From: Salinithrix halophila | GTDB lineage: Bacteria > Bacillota > Bacilli > Thermoactinomycetales > DSM-45169 | Direction: 5' to 3' | Assembly (NCBI RefSeq): GCF_042650125.1 | Contig: NZ_JBHSAP010000009.1 | Location: forward strand, 62,001-126,000 | DNA: 64,000 nt | Shown here: piece after piece, positions 34,375-41,204 of the stretch | Numbering within the stretch: position 1 is the stretch's first letter | Layout: each line of letters starts with the position of its first letter | Program-made: the position numbers and the translations under genes | The notes under the pieces: generated by a model | What the model was told of the DNA's origin: nothing | Database searches by the model: none | What the model saw: only the letters and a program-made list of their open reading frames with translations

Positions 34375-34400
34375 AGTTACAACAAGAAGGGGTGCCAATC

Positions 34401-34841
34401 ATGAAAATCAGCAGTCGCTTTACCATTGCCGTGCATATCCTATCACTACTTGAGGTCGGGAAAAGTTTCCATTGCACATCGGAATGGATCGCAGGCAGTG
34501 TGAATACCAACCCGGTCATTATCCGCAGAGTGATCGGGAAACTGAAAAAAGCAGGCTTGGTCGACGTACCACCGGGTACAGGGGGTGCATATCTACTTAA
34601 AGACTTGAATGCGATCACCCTTTTAGATGTATACCGGGCCGTGGAAGTGGTCGAAGAAGGGGAGTTATTCACGTTTCACGGACACCCCAACCCCGAGTGC
34701 CCGGTCGGAGCCAACATCCAAATCGTCCTCGATGTGGTATTGAAAAACGCTCAAGCGGCCATGGAGCAAGTTCTGGCGCAAATCACCATGAAACAGTTGG
34801 TCACGGATTTGGTCCGGGAGATTGAAAGTGACCGTGCGTAA
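34401..34841 (+). CDS. Rrf2-family transcriptional regulator (YwnA-like)
   Basis: A 146-residue winged-helix regulator: MKISSRFTIAVHILSLLE, CTSEWIAGSVNTNPVIIRRV (recognition helix), and KKAGLVDVPPGTGGAYLLKD (wing). It lacks the three-cysteine cluster of IscR/NsrR, so a [2Fe-2S] site is unlikely; only two cysteines are present. Closest pattern is YwnA. It lies 130 bp upstream of doxX in the same direction, and is divergent from the Csp-like gene, and probably controls one or both. The ATG at 34401 has GAAGGGGTG upstream. Confidence 0.88.
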   Translation: MKISSRFTIAVHILSLLEVGKSFHCTSEWIAGSVNTNPVIIRRVIGKLKKAGLVDVPPGTGGAYLLKDLNAITLLDVYRAVEVVEEGELFTFHGHPNPECPVGANIQIVLDVVLKNAQAAMEQVLAQITMKQLVTDLVREIESDRA

Positions 34842-34973
34842 ATCGGATGCCCCGTATCATTCCTTCAGCGAAGATATGGATACCGATAGAAGGGTTCCTC
34901 ATCTTCACGCCGGGGCGTTGTAACCTTTTCAGTTTCATGAAATTTATTTTTAACAAGGAGGCTATCCAATCCC

Positions 34974-35360
34974 ATGTCTAATTCTCACGAAATCGGTTCA
35001 CTCATCCTCCGTCTGACCCTCGGACTCACTTTTTTCATCCATGGATGGAGCAAATTCCAAGGCGGTATCGAAAATACAGCCAACTTCTTCTCCAGTCTGG
35101 GCATTCCCGGCTTTATGGCTTATATCGTCGGTTCGATTGAACTGATCGGCGGGCTCGTTATGATAGTCGGCCTCGGCACCCGTATCTTTTCGGCTTTGTT
35201 TGCAGCCATCCTCCTCGTAGCCATTTTCACAGCGAAGCTGACAGCCGGATTTTTGCAAGGATACGAACTGGACGTGATCCTGCTCGCCGTCTCTATTCAC
35301 CTTATTCTTACCGGCAGTCGTCTCTATGCCGTGGATGCCCTGATTACAAGGAAAAAATGA
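34974..35360 (+). CDS. DoxX-family membrane protein
   Basis: A 128-residue, four-segment membrane protein with the DoxX pattern: LILRLTLGLTFFIHGWSKF, ELIGGLVMIVGLGTRIFSAL, and FLQGYELDVILLAVSIHLIL. DoxX/YfiD-type proteins are often coupled to thiol and oxidative stress. The ATG follows AAGGAGG. Downstream of the Rrf2 gene and ended by a strong terminator. Confidence 0.88.
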   Translation: MSNSHEIGSLILRLTLGLTFFIHGWSKFQGGIENTANFFSSLGIPGFMAYIVGSIELIGGLVMIVGLGTRIFSALFAAILLVAIFTAKLTAGFLQGYELDVILLAVSIHLILTGSRLYAVDALITRKK

Positions 35361-35377
35361 CGATGACGACGTATCCA

Positions 35378-35425
35378 CAGCTGCCTTCCTCCCCTACACA
35401 ACGAGGGGGAAGGCGGCTGTTTTTG
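35378..35425 (+). terminator. Terminator after doxX
   Basis: CAGCTGCCTTCCTCCCCT pairs with AGGGGGAAGGCGGCTG (one asymmetry) across an ACACAACG loop, then TTTTTG. Confidence 0.9.
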
Positions 35426-35529
35426 TAGAATCCTCCCTTTCCCAGGCTGTGGTGCCCAATCCCGCGGAAATGCTATACTGAGAGAGTTATTGAAGAGTGT
35501 ACGGCTGACAGAGAGAAAGGGGAAGCATC

Positions 35530-37245
35530 ATGTCTTTCGACGGGATCGTCGCGCGGGCTGTCGTCTATGAGCTCCGGGAAGCACTGATCGGCGGCCGTGT
35601 GGCCAAAATCTATCAACCCACCGAATCCGAACTTATTTTCCATACAAGGTCCGGAGGAGCCAATCGGCGGTTGCTCCTCTCCGCCCACCCAGCCTATCCC
35701 CGCCTCCACTTGACGGAGACCACGACGGATAACCCTCTCACCCCGCCGATGTTCTGCATGCTCCTTCGTAAACACTGCGAAGGGGGTATCATCCAGGATG
35801 TCCGGCAGATCGGGTTGGAACGAATCATTCATATCGACATCCAGGGGCGGGACGAACTTGGCTTCGAGGTTATCCGCCGATTGGTCGTCGAAATCATGGG
35901 GCGTCATAGCAATGTCATCCTTCTCGACCCCGCCTCCAACAAGATTTTGGACAGCCTCCGGCGGGTTAGCCCGGCGATGAGCCGCCACCGTCAGGTAATG
36001 CCCGGCATCTCCTATCAGTCTCCGCCGGAGCAGAACAAAAAAGACCCCCTCTCCATCGACCGGGACGGGTTTCTTCGTTGTCTGAGCTGGAACCAGGGAC
36101 GCCTGGACAAACAGATCATCCAAGCCTTCTCGGGGATTGGGCCCCAGACCGCTCGGGAGATCCTCTATCGCGGCGGGCTCGGAGAGAAGGAGCGTCTGTG
36201 GGAAGCCTTCAATACGATCATGGATGCCGTCCGAGAGGGGAAATTTCACCCTTCTATCGTTTACGGGGAAAAAACCGTGTTTTCCGCCCTCCCTCTGACT
36301 CACCTACAGGGTGAACAGAGGGAATTCGAACGGATCAGCCATTGCCTGGATGCCTTTTATCACGGCAAAGCGGAGCGAGACCGAGCCCGCCAGCAGAATC
36401 ACGACCTGATCCGTAACCTAAAAAACGCCATCGATAAGAACGAAAATAAACGGATCAAGCTGAAAAAAGAGCTGACCGATACCCAAAAAGCGGACACCTA
36501 CCGGATCCACGGTGAATTGGTTACCGCCTCGATGCATCAGGTCAAGCGGGGAGATGAATCGCTCAGGACGATCAACTATTACGACCCGGAGGCACCAGAG
36601 ATCACCATCCCTCTCGACCCCCGGCTCTCCCCTTCGGAGAACGCCCAGCGCTACTTCAAGCTATATAACAAAGCGAAAGCGGCCCGTAAATGGAACCGGG
36701 AACAAATCGATAAAACCATCAGGGAAAACGAATATCTGGAATCCGTCCTCGTCCAGCTACAAGACGCCACCCTGAAGGAGTCGGAAGAGATCCGGGAGGA
36801 ACTTGAGGAACAAGGCTGGCTCAAAGCAAAACCGCGGAAAAAAACCAAGAAAAAACCGGAACGTCCTCGCCCGGTTTCCTACCGCTCCTCTGAAGGGGTC
36901 ACCATTCTCGTTGGACGAAACAATAAACAGAACGATTACCTGACTCACCGCCTCGCCTCTTCTTCGGATACTTGGCTTCATACCAAGGAAATCCCCGGCT
37001 CCCATGTCGTGATCCGGGGGAAAGCCTTCGGAGAGCCCACCCTGTACGAGGCAGCGATGTTGGCCGCTTGGCACTCCAAAGGGCGTGAATCCAGCCAAGT
37101 CCCCGTCGACTTTACCTTGATCCGGCATGTGAACAAACCCTCAGGCGCTCCGCCGGGCTTTGTTACCTACGAAGAGCAAAAAACCCTGTTTGTCACTCCC
37201 GACGAACATGTGATTCGAAAGCTGGAGAAAAATGGAGAGAGGTGA
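35530..37245 (+). CDS. rqcH: Rqc2/RqcH ribosome-quality-control factor (YloA, NFACT)
   Basis: Binds obstructed 50S subunits and directs C-terminal alanine tailing of stalled peptides. The 571-residue protein has the NFACT-N start MSFDGIVARAVVYELREALI, VVEIMGRHSNVILLD, a helix-hairpin-helix region (FSGIGPQTAREILYRG), a coiled coil at about 270-430, and NFACT-R with GRNNKQNDYLTHRLASSSDT and HTKEIPGSHVVIRG. ATG preceded by GAAAGGGGAAGC. In Bacillus yloA is next to yloB in the same orientation; here it is on the opposite strand to yloB. Confidence 0.95.
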   Translation: MSFDGIVARAVVYELREALIGGRVAKIYQPTESELIFHTRSGGANRRLLLSAHPAYPRLHLTETTTDNPLTPPMFCMLLRKHCEGGIIQDVRQIGLERIIHIDIQGRDELGFEVIRRLVVEIMGRHSNVILLDPASNKILDSLRRVSPAMSRHRQVMPGISYQSPPEQNKKDPLSIDRDGFLRCLSWNQGRLDKQIIQAFSGIGPQTAREILYRGGLGEKERLWEAFNTIMDAVREGKFHPSIVYGEKTVFSALPLTHLQGEQREFERISHCLDAFYHGKAERDRARQQNHDLIRNLKNAIDKNENKRIKLKKELTDTQKADTYRIHGELVTASMHQVKRGDESLRTINYYDPEAPEITIPLDPRLSPSENAQRYFKLYNKAKAARKWNREQIDKTIRENEYLESVLVQLQDATLKESEEIREELEEQGWLKAKPRKKTKKKPERPRPVSYRSSEGVTILVGRNNKQNDYLTHRLASSSDTWLHTKEIPGSHVVIRGKAFGEPTLYEAAMLAAWHSKGRESSQVPVDFTLIRHVNKPSGAPPGFVTYEEQKTLFVTPDEHVIRKLEKNGER

Positions 37246-37358
37246 CCTTCAATGACAGCCTTTTACAATCATGAAAGGTCCTCTTTACACCCTCTCAATA
37301 AATTTTTAGGGACAATGTGTTACCATTAGGTCAAAAGGATGAAAGGTGATGGTCATCC

Positions 37359-37520
37359 TTGAACCTCTTGGAAGTGATCGTCCTCGGTTTTGTAGCCTTT
37401 AATGTACTGTATTTCGCTTGTCGTTTCGTGAAGGAACAAGCAGAGTTGCCGAAACACCGTCCGTCTGCCTCATTCAATAAGGAGAAGCAACGAGCCGAAG
37501 TCGCACAAACCGGGGCATAA
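37359..37520 (+). CDS. Small single-pass membrane protein, 53 residues
   Basis: TTG start preceded by AAAGGTGAT. The product begins MNLLEVIVLGFVAFNVLYFA (one hydrophobic helix), followed by a charged tail with CRFVKEQAELPKHRP and ending VAQTGA. No family recognised. It lies 110 bp after rqcH; the good ribosome site and the membrane-then-charged pattern support it, but there is no comparative evidence. Confidence 0.45.
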   Translation: MNLLEVIVLGFVAFNVLYFACRFVKEQAELPKHRPSASFNKEKQRAEVAQTGA

Positions 37521-37600
37521 GCCCTTTATTTACCGACATTTGCCCACAACTGCTTCAACTCCGCAACGGATCCTTCCGTAACCGGTTCATCGGATTACCT

Positions 37601-37819
37601 CTACGCATATAAAACTACAGTGCCCTCCCTGTAGCAATGGACCCAAGATCCTGAAGGCTGGAGCTGGGGTCGATCAACCTTGCTCTCTGGTTGGGTAAAG
37701 TCAAAAGCTTGTGTGTTTGCGGCCTGCGTAACGGATATGGGCCTCCCATGATTGTGATGATCCGATAAGTCCAACGCCGATCGAGAATAGTGATGATGGA
37801 CAACCAGCTTGTTCATCAT
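37601..37819 (-). CDS. His-rich hypothetical protein, 72 residues
   Basis: ATG preceded by a strong AAGGAGGAAGG ribosome site and an AT-rich upstream region. The product has a His cluster (MMNKLVVHHHYSRSALDLSD, then HHNHGRP), no hydrophobic segment, and a single Cys. Family not recognised. The ribosome site is the main reason to accept it. Located between rqcH and a PH-domain gene. Confidence 0.5.
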   Translation of the reverse strand: MMNKLVVHHHYSRSALDLSDHHNHGRPISVTQAANTQAFDFTQPESKVDRPQLQPSGSWVHCYREGTVVLYA

Positions 37820-37904
37820 CCTTCCTCCTTAATAAAAAATAGTTTCATTCAACGGTGCTTCGATATACATCCATAAAACACTAATTTGAGCCCCACCCAG
37901 CCCA

Positions 37905-37938
37905 TAAAAAAAGCCCGAACCAATCGGTTCGGGCTTTC
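37905..37938. terminator. Terminator of the PH-domain gene
   Basis: AGCCCGAACC / GGTTCGGGCT stem with AATC loop, seven A on the left (U-run for the minus strand) and TTT on the right. Confidence 0.9.
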
Positions 37939-37964
37939 TAGGTACGGATCGCTTCGGTCCCTTC

Positions 37965-38390
37965 TCAACTCATGTCGATATCAATTTCCCGGACCCGTTT
38001 GCGGTCCCGGCAATGTTCCACATGTTTACGCACAACGTCCAGCAGCTCGCCAGGACGGGGAATCGCTTCCAGGCTCAAGGTTGGTGCACTTTCGTCCGAG
38101 GTCGTCAGTACGAGGTTGCCTTTTCCGAAGACCCGGTATCGGAAGGGCTGTTCCAGACTGATGTCCCGAACTCGATACAATTCCACTTCTTCCGTTTGCT
38201 TGGACAGGATGCCGGTGGTCACCCGAATTCGCTCTGTAGTCAACCGGTAGCGTGTTGATTTCAGCTCAATCGCTTTCCAGATCGCGATAAAGATTGGGAT
38301 AACCAGCCAGCAGAAGAGAAGACACAACAGATAAGTTCCCAGACGGACCACATGAGAAGACGTCCCTTCCCACACGGTTTCTTCCTGCAT
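37965..38390 (-). CDS. Membrane protein with bacterial PH domain (YdbS-like)
   Basis: A 141-residue protein: two close hydrophobic segments (VVRLGTYLLCLLFCWLVIPI), then a bPH2 domain (STRYRLTTERIRVTTGILSK, VELYRVRDISLEQPFRYRVF, GNLVLTTSDESAPTLSLEAI). This is the typical YdbS/YdbT architecture; function is not established. The ATG at 38390 has AAAGGGGTG upstream. Single gene followed by a terminator. Confidence 0.82.
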   Translation of the reverse strand: MQEETVWEGTSSHVVRLGTYLLCLLFCWLVIPIFIAIWKAIELKSTRYRLTTERIRVTTGILSKQTEEVELYRVRDISLEQPFRYRVFGKGNLVLTTSDESAPTLSLEAIPRPGELLDVVRKHVEHCRDRKRVREIDIDMS

Positions 38391-38424
38391 TCCTAGCACC
38401 CCTTTCATTTACAGTAAGTTGCCG
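38391..38424. other. Start of a 500-bp gene-free stretch
   Basis: The interval 38391-38890 has no protein gene. Nearly all of it is an IS605-derived, tnpB-less element (38425-38800), followed by a bidirectional terminator at 38854-38886. Confidence 0.6.
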
Positions 38425-38800
38425 TTTGAAAGCCCATGGTTTCAATCGTGGGATGAAAGACGGCGCTGCTCGGAGCCCCCTTCGGGGGTGGAAAGATCAA
38501 CCAATCCCTCGTATAATCGAACATATGAGCGGTGCTCATCCCACTGGTAGTGGGTTGTTCCTTGAAAACGTTATGGTAGGGGGTTCCAGCGGTGAACGAA
38601 TCTCTCCCGCTGGGTAAAACCATAAGAGTGAGCGATCAGGAACTAGAACGCTGGTAACAGGCGTTCCGCCCATGTGGGTACACTCTAACTGCATGGGATG
38701 GGCTGATGAGACAGCCCTGAACTTGGGAGTTGTCCGAAACAGAAATGGACTGAGGGCGCTAACTACCCAAGAATCCCATGGCTTCAGCCGTGTGGAGTCT
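38425..38800 (+). mobile_element. tnpB-less IS605-type element with omega-RNA-like right end
   Basis: Left hairpin GCCCATGGTTTCAATCGTGGG (about 38432-38452, 5'-most bases given) and right hairpin CCCATGGCTTCAGCCGTGTG (about 38775-38794) resemble subterminal palindromes of IS200/IS605 elements. The interior right half has the ordered hairpins seen after tnpB genes: AACGC...GCGTT (near 38648-38666), GCCCATG...CATGGG, GGGCT...AGCCC, then GAACTTGGGAGTTGTCC, and CTACCCAAGAATCCCATGG. No tnpA or tnpB frame remains. It is therefore a short non-autonomous derivative that may still produce a guide-RNA-like transcript. Confidence 0.7.
38640..38796 (+). ncRNA. Omega-RNA-like segment of the tnpB-less element
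   Basis: Structured 3' portion of the element at 38425-38800, corresponding in position and hairpin order to the reRNA of TnpB systems; downstream flanking DNA (from about 38800) would be the guide. No cognate tnpB of matching end sequence is in the window: the tnpB element at 10944-12605 has different end hairpins. Confidence 0.5.
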
Positions 38801-38853
38801 CAAACCACTGTACCATGAATTCATCCGTTTGAGACAGGTAACAACATAAAATG

Positions 38854-38886
38854 AAAAGACCTCCACTCCCGTGCAGGTCTTTTTTC
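38854..38886. terminator. Bidirectional terminator next to the 288-residue hypothetical gene
   Basis: AAGACCT / AGGTCTT stem with a 12-base loop; A-run on the left, T-run on the right. Confidence 0.75.
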
Positions 38887-38890
38887 CTTC

Positions 38891-39757
38891 CTATCCCCAT
38901 CCAGTTTCCTTCATATCGTGGATATACACCTCGGCCCCCGCCGACAGGAAAAGTCGTGAGTCCCGGGTCCAATAGCGGTCGAATCGGATCTCCTCCCCTT
39001 GTCCGTCAATCGGTCGTACCCGTTCCAGAGTGACCCGATTCAAAGAGGCTCGATACAGCTCCCTTCCTGGGGTGGCAAAAAGAAGCTGCCGCTGGAAACA
39101 AGCAAATCCTCCCGCCTGGACAAGGGGGGAACGCCAACTGAGAACGGCCCCCCCTTTCCAAAATTGCTTCACCCGGGAATCGATGATGCGGGCCAACAAG
39201 TGGTCGGTATAGTAATAAAGCCATGTTTCCCCGTCAGGGCAGGCATTGAGACCGTAGCAGTCCCGGACCTCCGGAAGGCCCTGCCGCTGGGCGGCATCGC
39301 GATAACTAAACAAAAGACGGCCCTCCAGGTCGAGACAGACAGCCCCATGGCCGCTGAGAGAATCCTCTCCTGCGATCCCGTCTTCCATATACCCAATCCA
39401 GATTCGGTCTTCCACCGCTTGCACATCTTCGATGCCGTCCCCGGCATGAAAGGAGGTATGGAGCCTCCCCTCGTCGTCATAAAGGAAAGCATTCGCCTCC
39501 TCTGCTTCCGAGAAAGCGGATACCAGCAACCAGCGGTTTTGGGGGAGAGCTTGGATAAAGTGGATTTCCCTCTCCGGATCTTCCATAGGGAGGCAACGCA
39601 CCGATCCGTCTTCCTGGGAGGCAATGGTTAAAAGGAGCTCCTCCGCCTGGGACAACACCAACAGTCGTGAACCGGTCACTCCCACCCGGGGCAGGGGCTT
39701 TCCTCCCCTCTCAAGTTCCTTCAGTCGAAGTATATGCCTCATGATAATAGGTTCCAT
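38891..39757 (-). CDS. Hypothetical protein, beta-propeller-like
   Basis: A 288-residue soluble protein without signal peptide or clear catalytic motif. Repeated strand-rich blocks, such as RLLVLSQAEELLLTIASQED, WLLVSAFSEAEEANAFLYDD, RIWIGYMEDGI and QLLFATPGRELYRASLNRVT, alternate with aromatic turns, suggesting a WD/YVTN-type propeller. I do not recognise a named family. The ATG has GGAGG six bases upstream. The leader contains a 16-bp inverted repeat just before the ribosome site and a good promoter upstream. Confidence 0.75.
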   Translation of the reverse strand: MEPIIMRHILRLKELERGGKPLPRVGVTGSRLLVLSQAEELLLTIASQEDGSVRCLPMEDPEREIHFIQALPQNRWLLVSAFSEAEEANAFLYDDEGRLHTSFHAGDGIEDVQAVEDRIWIGYMEDGIAGEDSLSGHGAVCLDLEGRLLFSYRDAAQRQGLPEVRDCYGLNACPDGETWLYYYTDHLLARIIDSRVKQFWKGGAVLSWRSPLVQAGGFACFQRQLLFATPGRELYRASLNRVTLERVRPIDGQGEEIRFDRYWTRDSRLFLSAGAEVYIHDMKETGWG

Positions 39758-39772
39758 GTTATCCTCCTGGGC

Positions 39773-39817
39773 GGTTCCACACAGCCGGGCAGAAAAATGA
39801 GCCGGTTGTGTGGAACC
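39773..39817 (-). promoter_or_regulatory. 16-bp inverted repeat in the leader of the propeller-like gene
   Basis: GGTTCCACACAGCCGG (39773-39788) and CCGGTTGTGTGGAACC (39802-39817) pair fully in RNA (one G-U) around a 13-base loop. It lies between the promoter and the ribosome site, ending about 10 bases before GGAGG. No U-run follows, so it is not a terminator; an operator or mRNA-stabilising hairpin is possible. Confidence 0.7.
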
Positions 39818-39857
39818 CCGTTGGGAACATCAGTTTTCCAAACATAGTCTGCGCCCC

Positions 39858-39886
39858 ACTTTACCAGATTCGGGCCGGATGAGCAA
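39858..39886 (-). promoter_or_regulatory. Promoter of the propeller-like gene
   Basis: Minus strand -35 TTGCTC (39881-39886), 17-bp spacer, -10 TAAAGT (39858-39863). Confidence 0.6.
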
Positions 39887-39930
39887 TCCCCTATATCGAT
39901 GGATTTTTTCCTGAAAGGCGGATGCCCCTG

Positions 39931-40293
39931 ATGAACCCCATACCCCAGTCCCCACAACGACCAACGATTATCACGTTATGCGGGTCCACCCGCTTTAAAC
40001 GCCAGTTTGAAGAAGCGAATGCCTCTCTCTCCTTACAAGGGTACATCGTCCTCAGCGTCGGTTTTTTCGAGCAGGCCGACGATCTTGCCCTCACAGGAAA
40101 GCAAGCGAATCAATTGACCGACCTCCATTTCCGTAAGATCGACCTCTCGGACGAACTCTTCATTATCGATGTCGACGGCTATATCGGAGAAAGTACCCAA
40201 CGAGAAATCCAATATGCCAGAGCGCTGGAAAAGCCAATCCGCTTTTACAGCAAAGAAGGTCTCCCCCCGTCCCCCCTAAGTTTGAAAGGATAA
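39931..40293 (+). CDS. Nucleoside 2-deoxyribosyltransferase-like protein
   Basis: A 120-residue Rossmann-like protein with TIITLCGSTRFKRQFEEANA (substrate-phosphate loop) and DELFIIDVDGYIGESTQREI plus QYARALEKPI, as in DUF4406/NDT-like proteins that act on nucleosides or nucleotides. The ATG at 39931 has AAAGGCGG nine bases before it; the ATG at 39922 abuts that site and is less likely. Single plus-strand gene between divergent neighbours. Exact substrate unknown. Confidence 0.7.
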   Translation: MNPIPQSPQRPTIITLCGSTRFKRQFEEANASLSLQGYIVLSVGFFEQADDLALTGKQANQLTDLHFRKIDLSDELFIIDVDGYIGESTQREIQYARALEKPIRFYSKEGLPPSPLSLKG

Positions 40294-40301
40294 AAGAGCA
40301 G

Positions 40302-40329
40302 AAAAAAAAGCCGGTGTTTCCACCGGCTT
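40302..40329 (-). terminator. Second terminator downstream of pyrE
   Basis: AGCCGGTG/CACCGGCT stem with TTTC loop; the minus strand ends in eight U. The same stem-loop recurs at 40579-40601. The 326-bp gap 40294-40619 holds these two terminators and repeat copy B, no gene. Confidence 0.8.
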
Positions 40330-40387
40330 CTGAGACTGATGACAAAGTCCTTCCACACCACAGGCGGGCCGGTTTCCGGTGAAGCGC

Positions 40388-40573
40388 CTGTTGGCACCGA
40401 CTACTCAGCGGAGCTCCCGGAGGCATCGACCGTTTAGCGGACAACTCGCTTTTCCCTTTTGTCCGCTGGGTGGGGCCGGAGGGAGCGGAGCGGACTTCCC
40501 CTCCTTCTGCGGGAGGAACATCTGGTGCGGAGTCGGAAATCCGGCCCTCACTCCTGCTCAGAGTTTGTCAATA
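40388..40573 (+). repeat. Interspersed repeat, copy B
   Basis: Shares ordered blocks with the minus strand of 2008-2128 (GTTGG-CCGACT-ACTCAGCGGAG at the start, GGAGCGGAC, GCGGAGTCGGAAATCCGGC, then GAGTTTGT at the end). This copy is longer, with an extra GC-rich insert near the middle. It sits between the two tandem terminators of the pyr operon. Confidence 0.6.
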
Positions 40574-40578
40574 ATCCT

Positions 40579-40601
40579 AAAAGCCGGTGTTTCCACCGGC
40601 T
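40579..40601 (-). terminator. First terminator downstream of pyrE
   Basis: GAGCCGGTGGAAACACCGGCTTTT on the minus strand: same stem and loop as the distal terminator, with a shorter U-run, 20 bases after the pyrE stop. Confidence 0.75.
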
Positions 40602-40619
40602 CCTCTTCATTCTTCTTGT

Positions 40620-41204
40620 TTATTTTTTCACCGACTGCCGGCTTCCCGGTTTTTCTACCGGGAGGCCTTGTTTGCACAAGGGACAGTCTTTAGGGTCATA
40701 GCTCTGGATGGTGTGGGCGAGGAGGGCTTTGTAAGGGTGGCGGAAGCAATGATTACCGCCGCTGCGGTCAACAACGGACCCAATCCCGACGACTTCTCCA
40801 CCCAGTTTTTCCACCAGATCAACCACTTCCTGCACCGACCCACCTGTCGTAACCACATCTTCGATAGCCAGTACTTTCTCTCCCGGCTCGATGGCAAAGC
40901 CCCGGCGCAGGGTCATGCTTCCTTCCTTTCGCTCAGCGAAGAGGCAACGAACACCAAGGGCACGGGCGGTTTCATGGGCGATGATCACCCCGCCGAGAGC
41001 CGGCCCGACCACAACGTCCACTTGTTGATCGTGGAAGAGCCTTGCCAAGGCTTGGCCAGCTCCTCCCGCTTCCTCCGGATGCTGCAGCATTTGGGCGCAT
41101 TGCATGTACTGTCCACTGTGACGGCCGGAAGAAAGGACAAAGTGTCCTTCCTTCAACACACCGGTTCGCCGAATCGCTTCCGTAACCTTCCATTCTTGAC
41201 TCAT
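40620..41204 (-). CDS. pyrE: Orotate phosphoribosyltransferase
   Basis: Forms OMP from orotate and PRPP. The protein has 194 residues with the PRPP loop KVLAIEDVVTTGGSVQEVVD and the GPALGGVIIAHETARAL region; FVLSSGRHSGQYMQCA binds orotate. Last gene of the pyr operon, with a 4-bp overlap with pyrF. A short C-terminal tail (CPLCKQGLPVEKPGS) is also seen in Bacillales relatives. Followed by two near-identical terminators. Confidence 0.96.
   Translation of the reverse strand: MSQEWKVTEAIRRTGVLKEGHFVLSSGRHSGQYMQCAQMLQHPEEAGGAGQALARLFHDQQVDVVVGPALGGVIIAHETARALGVRCLFAERKEGSMTLRRGFAIEPGEKVLAIEDVVTTGGSVQEVVDLVEKLGGEVVGIGSVVDRSGGNHCFRHPYKALLAHTIQSYDPKDCPLCKQGLPVEKPGSRQSVKK

Noticed and set aside
35473..36303. 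276-codon minus-strand frame inside rqcH
   Set aside because: Antisense shadow of rqcH; composition follows the codon structure of the real gene.
38405..38623. 72-codon minus-strand frame in the IS605-derived element
   Set aside because: Falls inside the structured element and lacks a ribosome site or conserved motif.
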